DNA from: Veillonellaceae bacterium
Lineage (GTDB): Bacteria > Bacillota > Negativicutes > Veillonellales > Veillonellaceae
Direction: 5' to 3'
Length of the DNA: 14,281 nt
Assembly (NCBI GenBank): GCA_900765165.1
Contig: CAAFQR010000196.1
Location: 1 to 14,281 of the forward strand
Shown: positions 1 through 6,589 of the stretch, one piece after another
Numbering within the stretch: position 1 is the stretch's first letter
How the letters are laid out: every line of letters starts with the position of its first letter
Position numbers and translations under genes: made by a program
Notes under the pieces: model-generated
Databases searched by the model: none
Told to the model about the DNA's origin: nothing
Seen by the model: the letters and a program-made list of their open reading frames with translations, nothing else

Positions 1-16
1 ACGCTATACGACGCAA

Positions 17-86
17 AGAGGCCCTTACCATCTCTGAACCGACCATTTGTGAAACAGAAGGGAGGAAAGAGATGGTAAGGGCCTCT
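17..86 (-). terminator. 19-bp inverted repeat, possible minus-strand terminator
   Basis: Bases 17-35 and 68-86 are perfect 19-base reverse complements around a 32-base loop. Outside a short mismatch the pairing resumes (5-10 with 90-95). Read on the minus strand the stem is followed only by TTTGCG, a short U-run. The plus-strand terminator at 4351-4384 has a similarly short TTTG. The site lies downstream of the importer operon, so a minus-strand terminator is the simplest reading. The long loop and poor U-tract keep this uncertain. Confidence 0.45.
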
Positions 87-156
87 GGCCGTATACCTAA
101 ATAGTGTAATGACAATACCGTGTCAACCGATACACCATGAAGCACTATATAGTCGA

Positions 157-189
157 CTAAAAATTTGCGTTGGGAGTATCCCAAAACGC
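157..189 (-). terminator. weak terminator-like hairpin after the importer operon
   Basis: On the minus strand GCGTT and GGGA pair with TCCC and AACGC (plus-strand 167-189), with a 2-base bulge and a 3-base loop, followed by AAATTTTTAG. It starts 74 bases after the stop codon of the last permease gene, so it could be the first terminator of that operon. The stem is short and bulged and the T-run begins 3 bases late. Confidence 0.35.
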
Positions 190-193
190 CATA

Positions 194-232
194 CCGTACA
201 GCGTAATGTAGAACTACTAACTCCGTACAGCG
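194..232. repeat. 10-bp direct repeat CCGTACAGCG, two copies
   Basis: CCGTACAGCG occurs at 194-203 and again at 223-232, 29 bases start to start, between the last permease gene and the hairpin at 167-189. No function can be assigned. Confidence 0.5.
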
Positions 233-262
233 CTATCGTAATAGCAACCTCGTAAGAGCGCG

Positions 263-1021
263 CTACACTTGGGACGGCTGGCGCTTTTCGCGCGCCTGTA
301 GATAACGAACCGTCAACGACAACGCGTAATTAATTACAAAATAGATTAATGCCGCTACTCCAAACAACACAAATACGTCAGCTACATTGATAGTACCAAT
401 GCCGTTATACATGTTCGCATTGCTCAAGATTTTCTTAACACGAGCCATCAATTCGATGGTCGCAACGTTTGCTAAGAAGGACGTATCTTTGATAATCGTA
501 ATAACCTGGCTCAAGAGGGTAGGTACTACGTGGCGATACGCCTGCGGCAAGATGATGTGAATCATAGTCTGTACCATGGTGAAGCCCTGGCTGTGACCAG
601 CTTCGAACTGACCATTCGGCACAGCGTTCAAGCCGCCGCGGATAATTTCAGCAATCGTAGCGGATTCGAACAACGTCAAAGCGATAACCGTCTTGAAGAG
701 GACTTTCGTTTCAACAGAAGACAAACCGAACAACTGATGAGAGAACGCATCAGGAACCGGCACGAATACGAGGGAGATGAAAATCCAGAACAACAACGGC
801 GTGTTACGGAAGATTTCAATGTACACAATCGTAATCCAGCGGAGGATGCGCTGTTCCGGCGACGTGAAGTAGTTACGAATCAACGCCAACACGGAACCGA
901 ATACAATACTTGCCAAGACGGAGAGTACGGAGATGATAACCGTGAAAGCGACGCCTTTTGCAATGAAAATCAAGATAGCTGTGTTTTCAAGCATGTGCAA
1001 GCTGCCTAAAAATTCATGCAT
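263..1021 (-). CDS. polar amino-acid ABC transporter permease (second subunit)
   Basis: Integral membrane subunit of a polar amino-acid importer (HisM/GltK-type, 252 aa). It forms half of the transmembrane channel that takes substrate from the binding protein and couples to the ATPase. Hydrophobic segments lie near residues 13-48, 62-90, 108-120, 165-190 and 213-240. The cytoplasmic EAA coupling loop (EAGHSQGFTMVQ...ILPQ, about 140-160) is clear. The start ATG abuts the TAA of the preceding permease with no gap, and an AAGGCGGTG-type ribosome binding site lies inside the end of that gene, so translation is probably coupled. It is the last gene of the four-gene operon. The two permeases differ in sequence, so the channel is a heterodimer, as in glutamate/aspartate systems. 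The substrate cannot be read from this subunit. Confidence 0.93.
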   Translation of the reverse strand: MHEFLGSLHMLENTAILIFIAKGVAFTVIISVLSVLASIVFGSVLALIRNYFTSPEQRILRWITIVYIEIFRNTPLLFWIFISLVFVPVPDAFSHQLFGLSSVETKVLFKTVIALTLFESATIAEIIRGGLNAVPNGQFEAGHSQGFTMVQTMIHIILPQAYRHVVPTLLSQVITIIKDTSFLANVATIELMARVKKILSNANMYNGIGTINVADVFVLFGVAALIYFVINYALSLTVRYLQAREKRQPSQV

Positions 1022-1738
1022 TTAGCTCACCGCCTTTCCCGGAGCACCCGGCGTACGAGCGTCCTGCTGTTTTAATTTGTTTTCCCAAGTCGTTGCCAAA
1101 GTGGTAAGCGGGAAACAAAGGATGAAGAACAATACGCCACAAACGAGGTAAGCCGGCGCATAAGCACCACCCGTGGTAGCACCGGTTACGAAGTTGTACG
1201 TAAGAGAAATCAAGTCGGAACCACCGATGATGTAGAGCACAGCCGTGTTCTTAATCAAGTTAACGATCTGGTTAACAGACGGCGGCAAGATGATTTTGAT
1301 ACTTTGCGGCAAGATGATAATCATCATCTTCTGTAAGTAGTTGAAGCCCTGAGAGTCAGCAGCTTCGAACTGGCCGCGCGGAATCGACTGGATGCCGGCA
1401 CGAATAACTTCGGCCATGTAAGCACCGTGGTAAACGCCAAGACCGATAATACCGGTTACTAAGATACCGATTTTATGACCGGAGAAGGCGAGAGCGTAGT
1501 AGAGGACGCAGACCTGCAACAAAAGCGGCGTGTTCTGAATCACTTCTACGTAAATACGAGACAAAATGCGCAATGGCTTAGACAAGCTAACCGCCATCAT
1601 GCCAAAAATAATACCTAAAACAATTGCCAGGAGAATGGCAAACACCCCGGTTTCCAGGGTGTTTACGAATCCTAATATGAAAGTGTCACGATAGTTCCAA
1701 ACCATACTCCAAGCTTGTGTGGAGAATAACTCAGACAT
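1022..1738 (-). CDS. polar amino-acid ABC transporter permease (first subunit)
   Basis: HisQ/GltJ-type inner-membrane permease of 238 aa, partner of the permease that follows directly. It shows an N-terminal hydrophobic segment at about 18-52, the family motif EVIQNTPLLLQ at 65-75, the EAA loop (EAADSQGFNYLQ...ILPQ, about 125-145) that docks on the ATPase, and a last membrane segment near 197-213. Its start is supported by AAGGAGGT, which contains the stop codon of the binding-protein gene. Only 12 bases separate the two genes. The C-terminus after about residue 218 is hydrophilic. The family is certain; the transported amino acid is not. Confidence 0.93.
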   Translation of the reverse strand: MSELFSTQAWSMVWNYRDTFILGFVNTLETGVFAILLAIVLGIIFGMMAVSLSKPLRILSRIYVEVIQNTPLLLQVCVLYYALAFSGHKIGILVTGIIGLGVYHGAYMAEVIRAGIQSIPRGQFEAADSQGFNYLQKMMIIILPQSIKIILPPSVNQIVNLIKNTAVLYIIGGSDLISLTYNFVTGATTGGAYAPAYLVCGVLFFILCFPLTTLATTWENKLKQQDARTPGAPGKAVS

Positions 1739-1750
1739 CAGCTAACCTCC

Positions 1751-2641
1751 TTATTTGTTGAGGCCGTTAGCTTCGATGAGTTTCTGCAAAGTACCGTCTT
1801 TCTTCCAACGCTGTACCATTTCTTCAGCAACTTTGGAGAGACCAGAACCTTTCTTGGTAGCAATACCGTAATCCTGCGGAGCGAATTCTTCTTTGATGTA
1901 GGAACGTCCGTCAGTTTTGTAGATGTTCAAGATGGATTTATCTACGCAGAAAGCATCAACTTCTTTTGCACTAAGTGCAGTAGAGATAGCCGGGTAATCA
2001 TCATACTGTTTGAATTTAACACCGTTCGTCCAGGTTGCCGGGTCGAAGGTTTTCGGGTCATAGCCAGTGCCATCGATAACGCCGGCTTTAATCATAGCTT
2101 CTACCAAAGCTTTAGCGGACGTAGAACCGGAGGATACGCCTACAGTTTTACCTTTCAAGTCAGCCAAGGATTTGATACCGCTGGAGTTTTCAACCAATAC
2201 GCCAACATGGTCGGTGTAGTACGGTTCGGTGAAGTCCCAAGATTTTTTACGAGCATCGGTAATCGTGAACGTAGCCAATACAGCATCGATATCGCCGCTG
2301 TCAAGCAAAGCGGTACGAGTAGCAGCCGTTACCGGGGTTAATTCCAATTTAACGCCCAACTGAGCGGCCATATTCTTAGCTAAGTCAACTTCAAGACCGG
2401 AGTATTCGTTGGTCGTCGGATCCTGATAACCGAAGCCTTTCGTTACATTTTTAACGCCGACGCGCAAGGTGCCACGATCGACAATCGCCTGAACATCAGA
2501 CGGTAATTTAGATTTATCCAATACAGCAACCTTCGGAGCATCGCTCTTCTGAGCCGGCTGGTCGCTGCCGCAACCGGCTACAAGGCCTAAAGACAGTACT
2601 AATGCAGCACCGATGGCCGCCATTTTCCATAATTTCTTCAT
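1751..2641 (-). CDS. amino-acid ABC transporter substrate-binding lipoprotein
   Basis: Extracytoplasmic binding protein (SBP family 3, GlnH/GltI-like) that delivers a polar amino acid to the two permeases. Residues 1-23 form a lipoprotein signal ending in LVAGC, with Cys24 as the likely lipidation site. A Ser/Asp-rich linker follows, then the mature domain, which starts about residue 55 (GTLRVGVKNVTKGFGYQ) and contains the family-typical DIDAVLATFTITDARKKSWDF and GKTVGVSSGSTS. An upstream in-frame ATG at 2656 exists, but GGAGGG lies between it and the ATG at 2641, 7 bases before the latter, so 2641 is the better start (296 aa). Glutamate, aspartate and glutamine are the likely candidates by family; specificity is not readable here. 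Confidence 0.93.
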   Translation of the reverse strand: MKKLWKMAAIGAALVLSLGLVAGCGSDQPAQKSDAPKVAVLDKSKLPSDVQAIVDRGTLRVGVKNVTKGFGYQDPTTNEYSGLEVDLAKNMAAQLGVKLELTPVTAATRTALLDSGDIDAVLATFTITDARKKSWDFTEPYYTDHVGVLVENSSGIKSLADLKGKTVGVSSGSTSAKALVEAMIKAGVIDGTGYDPKTFDPATWTNGVKFKQYDDYPAISTALSAKEVDAFCVDKSILNIYKTDGRSYIKEEFAPQDYGIATKKGSGLSKVAEEMVQRWKKDGTLQKLIEANGLNK

Positions 2642-2693
2642 ACTAAAACCCTCCATTTCTCAATACATAAAACGCTTGCTTATAGGTAGCCAA

Positions 2694-2800
2694 GGTAGGG
2701 TAGACTACCCTATGTGATTACGCCCGGTAGGGCGGGTAATCCTGATGATAAGTGCGTCTGTGAAATAAATATCCCACAGGGTACGTTACGTAAGGTAACG
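2694..2800 (-). other. cluster of hairpins between ATPase and binding-protein genes
   Basis: The 145-base gap between the ATPase and binding-protein genes holds three inverted repeats: 2696-2712 (AGGGTAG/CTACCCT, 1-base centre), 2716-2741 (GATTAC+GCCC against GGGC+GTAATC, 2-base bulge) and 2784-2800 (CGTTAC/GTAACG, 5-base loop). None has a T-run, so they are not normal terminators. Stem-loops in such gaps often mark RNA processing or stabilise the downstream part, which would let the binding protein be made in excess. That role is inferred. I see no convincing promoter in the gap. Confidence 0.55.
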
Positions 2801-2801
2801 C

Positions 2802-3527
2802 TTAACGAATAATTTTACTCAAGAATTTCTGCACACGTTCATTTTCCGGATTAGTAAAGAAATGCTCCGGTGTGCCTTCTTCAATGATTTCACCATGATC
2901 CATGAAGATAACGCGGTCAGCAACCTGACGGGCAAAGCCCATTTCGTGAGTTACAACCACCATGGTAATGTTCTTTTCGTTGGCTAATTTTACCATTACG
3001 TCCAAAACTTCCTGAATCGTTTCCGGGTCGAGAGCCGAAGTCGGTTCGTCGAACAGGATGATCTTGCTCTGCGTGCAAAGGGCACGGGCAATGGCGATAC
3101 GCTGCTGCTGCCCACCGGAAAGGGTAGACGGGTAAACATTTGCCTTATCGCGCAAACCAACGATATCTAAATAATGGTAAGCCAATTTTTCGGCTTCTTC
3201 CTTGCTCTTTTTCTGTAATTTCATCGGTGCCAAGGTTAAGTTCTTGAGCACGGTCATGTGAGGATACAGGTTGAACTGTTGGAACACCATGGAAATGTTG
3301 TCGCGTATGATGGACGTTTTATTCTTACGCGTCAATTCTTCGCCATTGATGAACACGTGGCCGTCGGTAGGAACTTCCAGGAAGTTCATGCAACGAACGG
3401 TAGTTGATTTACCGGAACCGGAAGGTCCGATGATAACCAGCTTTTCCCCTTCTTTGACTTCAAGATTTACATCTTTAAGAACGTGGGCATGACCAAAATA
3501 TTTATTGACATGCTCTAATCGTATCAT
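2802..3527 (-). CDS. glnQ: polar amino-acid ABC transporter ATP-binding protein
   Basis: Cytoplasmic ATPase that powers the importer encoded by the next three genes; full family length (241 aa). Walker A GPSGSGKST at 34-42, Q-loop VFQQFNLYPH at 81-90, ABC signature LSGGQQQR at 136-143, Walker B IILFDEP at 156-162 (Asp160, Glu161) and switch His194 in VVTHEMGFA are all intact. GAGGTG lies 7 bases before the ATG. This is the first gene of the operon, behind a promoter at 3655-3683 and a leader of about 120 bases almost filled by a hairpin. The order ATPase-binding protein-permease-permease is less common than binding protein first. It is closest to the GlnQ/GltL/HisP group; the symbol marks the family, not proven glutamine specificity. 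Confidence 0.95.
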   Translation of the reverse strand: MIRLEHVNKYFGHAHVLKDVNLEVKEGEKLVIIGPSGSGKSTTVRCMNFLEVPTDGHVFINGEELTRKNKTSIIRDNISMVFQQFNLYPHMTVLKNLTLAPMKLQKKSKEEAEKLAYHYLDIVGLRDKANVYPSTLSGGQQQRIAIARALCTQSKIILFDEPTSALDPETIQEVLDVMVKLANEKNITMVVVTHEMGFARQVADRVIFMDHGEIIEEGTPEHFFTNPENERVQKFLSKIIR

Positions 3528-3555
3528 GTAGTAACACCTCTCTTTTGACTACTGT

Positions 3556-3642
3556 GAAAATACAAAAAGGACGTTAAATACCAGCGTACAACAATCAAGT
3601 TGTCATACGTGGTAGATAAACGTCCTTGTCTCGTGTATTTTC
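3556..3642 (-). promoter_or_regulatory. long leader hairpin with terminator-like end (possible attenuator)
   Basis: In the minus-strand leader of the importer, AAGGACGTT pairs with AACGTCCTT (3619-3627 and 3567-3575). Inside, TACCA+CGTA pairs with TACG+TGGTA around one bulged base, then ACAAC/GTTGT closes a 6-base loop. Outside, GAAAATACA pairs with TGTATTTTC. Read in the direction of transcription, the central stem runs straight into TTTTTGTATTTT, like an intrinsic terminator, about 20-80 bases from the predicted start of transcription and before the first gene. That is the position of an attenuator. No T-box signature or known amino-acid riboswitch core was recognised. Confidence 0.55.
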
Positions 3643-3654
3643 TTCGTGGTTTAT

Positions 3655-3683
3655 ATAATAATCGGTTTCCGTTACTTTGTCAA
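3655..3683 (-). promoter_or_regulatory. sigma-A type promoter of the importer operon
   Basis: On the minus strand a perfect -35 box TTGACA (3678-3683) is followed by a 17-base spacer and the -10 box TATTAT (3655-3660, one mismatch). Transcription would start near 3648, giving a leader of about 120 bases before the ATPase gene. Confidence 0.75.
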
Positions 3684-3690
3684 TAGAATA

Positions 3691-3732
3691 TAGATATCTA
3701 AAACGTGCAAATGTCTTTCCGATTTAGACATT
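3691..3732. promoter_or_regulatory. two palindromes next to the importer promoter
   Basis: TAGATATCTA (3691-3700) is a perfect 10-bp palindrome 8 bases upstream of the importer -35 box. AATGTCT (3710-3716) and AGACATT (3726-3732) form 7-bp arms 9 bases apart. Both lie between divergent genes, where a regulator operator would be expected. No known operator consensus was recognised, and AT-rich DNA gives such symmetry fairly easily. Confidence 0.35.
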
Positions 3733-3870
3733 GACTATGCTTTTTTGTCATTATGAGAATATTTCTATTAAAGCAAGAAGGAAATCCAATAACGCTGTCG
3801 AATTATAACAATATAGAGAGCTTGATACGCAGGTGAACTAGCTACTAACACATGTTGAGGAGGTATTTGT

Positions 3871-4323
3871 ATGAATTTTGAAATCAAAGATGGTCATGAT
3901 TACATCGACGAAGTAAAAGAATTATTTGTAGAATACGTAAAATCCTTAGGTGTAGCTGCCAATGTCAAAGAATTTGACGGCTTAGAAGACAAGTACAAAG
4001 GCCAGGGAGAAGCCTTGTACATCGCCTTTATCGACGGTGCACCGGCAGGATGCGTTGCCATTCGTCGCGTTGATTTTAACACCGCTGAAATGAAACGCCT
4101 CTACGTACGTCCGGAATTTCGCCGCACCGGCCTTGGTATGAGCATGGCCAAGCTCGTAGTGGAAGAAGCGAAGGAAATCGGTTATAATTTCTTGCAGCTC
4201 GATAGCCTACCGAGCATGGAAAGCGCCGTTCAGCTTTACAAGGCATTAGGCTTCAAGAGCCTCGATACAGGCTCCCGTCGCCCGGTTAAAACCGTTGTTC
4301 ATCTGACCTTACCGTTACAGTAG
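3871..4323 (+). CDS. GNAT family N-acetyltransferase
   Basis: Predicted cytoplasmic acetyl-CoA-dependent acetyltransferase of 150 aa, a usual length for a single GNAT domain. The acetyl-CoA pyrophosphate-binding motif A is visible at 84-89 (RRTGLG), after strand 4 (AEMKRLYVRPEF). The C-terminal half has the typical motif B, LQLDSLPSMESAVQLYKALGF (about 108-128), with the usual Tyr at 123. GAGGAGGT lies 6 bases before the ATG. It stands alone between the divergent importer and its own terminator at 4351-4384. The substrate is unknown. GNATs of this size acetylate small amines, amino acids or proteins, and nothing nearby indicates which. Confidence 0.9.
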   Translation: MNFEIKDGHDYIDEVKELFVEYVKSLGVAANVKEFDGLEDKYKGQGEALYIAFIDGAPAGCVAIRRVDFNTAEMKRLYVRPEFRRTGLGMSMAKLVVEEAKEIGYNFLQLDSLPSMESAVQLYKALGFKSLDTGSRRPVKTVVHLTLPLQ

Positions 4324-4350
4324 CTAGTCGGTACTGTGTGAGATAAAGCA

Positions 4351-4384
4351 AGGGACCGTCTCCCGTTGAGGAGGCGGTCCTTTG
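4351..4384 (+). terminator. terminator of the acetyltransferase gene
   Basis: GGACCGTCTCC (4353-4363) pairs with GGAGGCGGTCC (4370-4380), with one G-U pair and a 6-base loop, 30 bases after the stop codon. The following T-run is short (TTTG). The stem is GC-rich and the position is right. Confidence 0.7.
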
Positions 4385-4391
4385 TCGTGCT

Positions 4392-4430
4392 TGCATTTTA
4401 AAATTAATATATATATATTAAATGAATGCA
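4392..4430. repeat. 39-bp AT-rich palindrome in the convergent gap
   Basis: TGCATT (4392-4397) and AATGCA (4425-4430) flank a perfect 18-bp palindrome at 4404-4421 made mostly of alternating A and T. The unit sits midway between the two facing terminators. It could extrude as a cruciform or be a remnant; no element could be recognised. Confidence 0.55.
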
Positions 4431-4458
4431 TATTGACTGCGATTGCTTGCTTGCGCTT

Positions 4459-4496
4459 GCGCAAAAGAAATGCCTCCGCCATTGAGCGGAGGTATT
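4459..4496 (-). terminator. terminator of the phosphoethanolamine-transferase-like gene
   Basis: CCTCCGC (4473-4479) pairs with GCGGAGG (4486-4492), and the stem extends through A/T and G-U pairs to 4469-4496. On the minus strand it is followed by TTTCTTTTGC. It begins 23 bases after the stop codon of the minus-strand gene. Confidence 0.7.
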
Positions 4497-4519
4497 GGTG
4501 TTAGTCCTAAGATTGTATC

Positions 4520-6337
4520 TTATGGATTCGGGTCGTTCGTCAACGGCTGCTGACCTAAGAGGGTGGTCAGGTTGTTGCGATTGAATCGGTACGCCACGTT
4601 CGAGAAGTCGCGCGTTACATCGTAACGGTTGGACTGAGCATGCATGATACCGCTTAACGTATCATAGAGCAAGTCGTTCGTGAAGTACTGGTGTTCGTGA
4701 CCAGTTAAGGCAGCAACGGTCTGCGGGTACGCAGCGCGATACTGCGGTGACAAGTAAATCCAGAACGGAATACGAGTCATATCGAAGTCAAATACGTCCG
4801 GATTGTGGGACAGCTGTAAGCTTTCGCCATGATCCGAGAAGTACACCATCGCCTGCAAATGAAGATTCTTGCTAGCGTATTCGTAGATGTTCTTCAAGAG
4901 CCAATCCGTGTAGAGCTGGCTGTTAGCGTAGGCTTCTTTGCCTGTCGGCACTTCGCCAACCTTCCACTTGCTGAATTCGTGCGGGTAACGGTCATTGTAG
5001 TAAATATGGCTACCCATGATGTGAATAACGATGAAGTTATTCTGGTTCGGATCCACTGTTTTTAAGAGCGGCAAGAGAACGCCGTCGTACTTGTCAGAGA
5101 ACATGTACGCTTCGTGAGCCCATTGCGCACGGTCGGCGGTCTTCGCAATCAAGGAGATGGCCGTGTCGTATTCGCCGTACACGCCTTGGTTACTGAACCA
5201 GGTAGTGTGGTAGCCGGCTTTCTTCGCTATGTCCAAGATGTTAGCCGATTCGAGGAACGGTTTGTCATCGTACTGGTTGCGTTCGGTCAACGCACGTTCC
5301 AGCGTCGGTACGGTCTGTACGTAGGACGAGTAAGCGTGGTTGAAGAAGATAAAATCAGGATTCTTACTCAGTGTATCCTGCCACGGCGTGTCATCGTAGG
5401 TGAAGCTCGGCGTGTACGCTTTCATGTAGTTACGCAAAGCGGATTCACCAATAACGAGGATGATGGTACCCGGTGTTTTTTTAGCCGATGTATCCGTTTC
5501 CGTTAAGTGAACATCAGCAAAGATGTTTTGGTGTATCGTATCATACTGCTGCATTTGTTTCATATACTGCGCCACATCGGTCCAGTTCTTGACGATGTTC
5601 GTTTCCCAGAAGAGAAAGAACGGGGCGTAGATGACAAAAGCTACAGATACAACGCCAACGATAACCAAACGAAGTGGTCTGGTCGTACCGCGGTTTACGA
5701 GGCGCGGCATGGTGATGTTAGACCAGAAGAAGATGGCGTAGAGGATGATAAGTCCAATGGCCAGACCAATCAAACCGACATAGCCGGCACTTGATTTCAG
5801 AAAACCGAACGCTTCGGCCGGGTCTGTCTGATACAAGGCCATCAAGGTCGCCGGCGATAAGCAGTGCCACGTTTTCACATAATACGCAATTTGCACCAAC
5901 GGTATGAAGGCCAGCACCCAGTCAAAGAATGAGAAGATGGCCGCAATGGTGCGTGGCCATTTTTGCGGTATGGACACGGCGTATTGCAGGAGCACCAGCC
6001 CCATGAAGAGGATCATCCCGAAGAGATAGTCTTTGGAAAACTCGTAGAAGTAAAACGGTTTTGTGTACGACCAGTGATATAAGAGCGGGAACGTCAAGCC
6101 CCAGCCAATGCCGACGAGGGCGTGAGCCAGGAAGGGGCGATGCAAAATGGTGGAGCTAAGGAAATACTGAAATAAAAATAAACCCAGCACGGATGGTATG
6201 GCGAGGACGGTAATGTCCTCCATGTCGAGGCCAAGCGTTATGGGTTCATAGATGTAGTAGAGAATCCCATAAACGACGAGGGCAACCAAGCCGTAGCGAA
6301 AAAGCGGATTTCGAAGTAAAGAAAACCGTGAAAGCAT
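4520..6337 (-). CDS. membrane sulfatase-fold phosphoethanolamine transferase-like protein
   Basis: Probable inner-membrane enzyme (605 aa) of the EptA/CptA/YhjW superfamily, which moves phosphoethanolamine from phosphatidylethanolamine to lipid A, LPS core or another envelope glycan. The N-terminal 250 residues hold six or seven hydrophobic segments (about 15-30, 41-60, 69-87, 104-121, 130-154, 186-205, 223-244). The rest is an extracytoplasmic sulfatase-like domain: metal-ligand motif VIGES at 295-299, likely nucleophile Thr342 in YVQTVPTLERAL, WFSNQG at 380-385, HIMGSH at 439-444 and SDHGE at 501-505. The nucleophile context lacks the CGTATA form of EptA and is closer to CptA-type enzymes. 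AAAGGAG lies 6 bases before the ATG. It is a single-gene unit; no LPS gene is adjacent. Acceptor unknown. No clear promoter was seen, though an AGACGG/CCGTCT repeat lies upstream at 6376-6396. Confidence 0.85.
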   Translation of the reverse strand: MLSRFSLLRNPLFRYGLVALVVYGILYYIYEPITLGLDMEDITVLAIPSVLGLFLFQYFLSSTILHRPFLAHALVGIGWGLTFPLLYHWSYTKPFYFYEFSKDYLFGMILFMGLVLLQYAVSIPQKWPRTIAAIFSFFDWVLAFIPLVQIAYYVKTWHCLSPATLMALYQTDPAEAFGFLKSSAGYVGLIGLAIGLIILYAIFFWSNITMPRLVNRGTTRPLRLVIVGVVSVAFVIYAPFFLFWETNIVKNWTDVAQYMKQMQQYDTIHQNIFADVHLTETDTSAKKTPGTIILVIGESALRNYMKAYTPSFTYDDTPWQDTLSKNPDFIFFNHAYSSYVQTVPTLERALTERNQYDDKPFLESANILDIAKKAGYHTTWFSNQGVYGEYDTAISLIAKTADRAQWAHEAYMFSDKYDGVLLPLLKTVDPNQNNFIVIHIMGSHIYYNDRYPHEFSKWKVGEVPTGKEAYANSQLYTDWLLKNIYEYASKNLHLQAMVYFSDHGESLQLSHNPDVFDFDMTRIPFWIYLSPQYRAAYPQTVAALTGHEHQYFTNDLLYDTLSGIMHAQSNRYDVTRDFSNVAYRFNRNNLTTLLGQQPLTNDPNP

Positions 6338-6476
6338 GATAAACTCCTTTAATAGTATATACAGTTGTAATGATGAGACGGCGTCGGAAACCGTCTAGAA
6401 TTTATACGATCAAAACACTCCTTCTAAAGATAACAAAGCAAGCATAAAATTACAAGTACAATTACGCGATAATTTT

Positions 6477-6485
6477 TGATATAAT
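6477..6485 (+). promoter_or_regulatory. extended -10 promoter of the scpA cluster
   Basis: TGATATAAT is a perfect extended -10 element (TG-N-TATAAT, box at 6480-6485). The -35 region is poor (TACAAT at 6457-6462), which the extended -10 can offset. Transcription would start near 6492 and give a leader of about 98 bases before scpA. The same nine bases recur at 14158-14166. Confidence 0.65.
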
Positions 6486-6510
6486 AATATGAATTGGATT
6501 TTTGCCGCAT

Positions 6511-6524
6511 GGAACGTGAGTTCC
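6511..6524 (+). promoter_or_regulatory. GTGA-loop hairpin in the scpA leader
   Basis: GGAAC and GTTCC form a perfect 5-bp stem closing a GTGA (GNRA-type) tetraloop. An orphan AGGAGGA follows at 6526-6532 with no start codon at a usable distance. Confidence 0.5.
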
Positions 6525-6537
6525 TAGGAGGAATTTT

Positions 6538-6564
6538 ATTTCACCGTGAAATTCACTGTGAAAT
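6538..6564 (+). promoter_or_regulatory. 27-bp palindrome of two tandem 12-bp repeats before scpA
   Basis: The site reads the same on both strands at 24 of 27 positions; only the centre (6551) and bases 6545 and 6557 break the symmetry. Outer arms are ATTTCAC and GTGAAAT, inner arms GTGAA and TTCAC. It also equals two adjacent copies of TTCACNGTGAAA (6540-6551, 6552-6563). It lies about 47-73 bases downstream of the predicted transcription start and 26 bases before scpA. As DNA it looks like an operator for two dimers; as RNA the outer arms give a 7-bp stem. The regulator is unknown. Confidence 0.6.
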
Positions 6565-6589
6565 GAGCGGCTCGTATTGTGGAGGGGTA

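Larger units (their letters stand above)
3528..3870. other. 343-bp divergent regulatory region
   Basis: This gap separates the minus-strand importer operon from the plus-strand acetyltransferase. It holds the importer promoter (3655-3683), its leader hairpin (3556-3642), two palindromes (3691-3700 and 3710-3732) and the acetyltransferase ribosome binding site GAGGAGGT (3857-3864). No convincing promoter for the acetyltransferase was found; TTGTCA near 3745 lacks a good -10 box. No gene or RNA family was recognised. Confidence 0.7.

Noticed and set aside
530..1009. 159-residue plus-strand frame across the second permease
   Set aside because: The permease on the minus strand is certain, and the overlapping frame is hydrophilic with no domain and no ribosome binding site.
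3528..3870. T-box or known amino-acid riboswitch before the importer
   Set aside because: No GGTGGNACC antiterminator element or other core motif that I can recognise; only the terminator-like hairpin is visible.
6494..6589. Upstream TTG or ATG starts for scpA
   Set aside because: The extra 32 residues match nothing in the family, begin at the predicted transcription start and cover the leader hairpin and palindrome. The start at 6590 has its own GGAGGGG.
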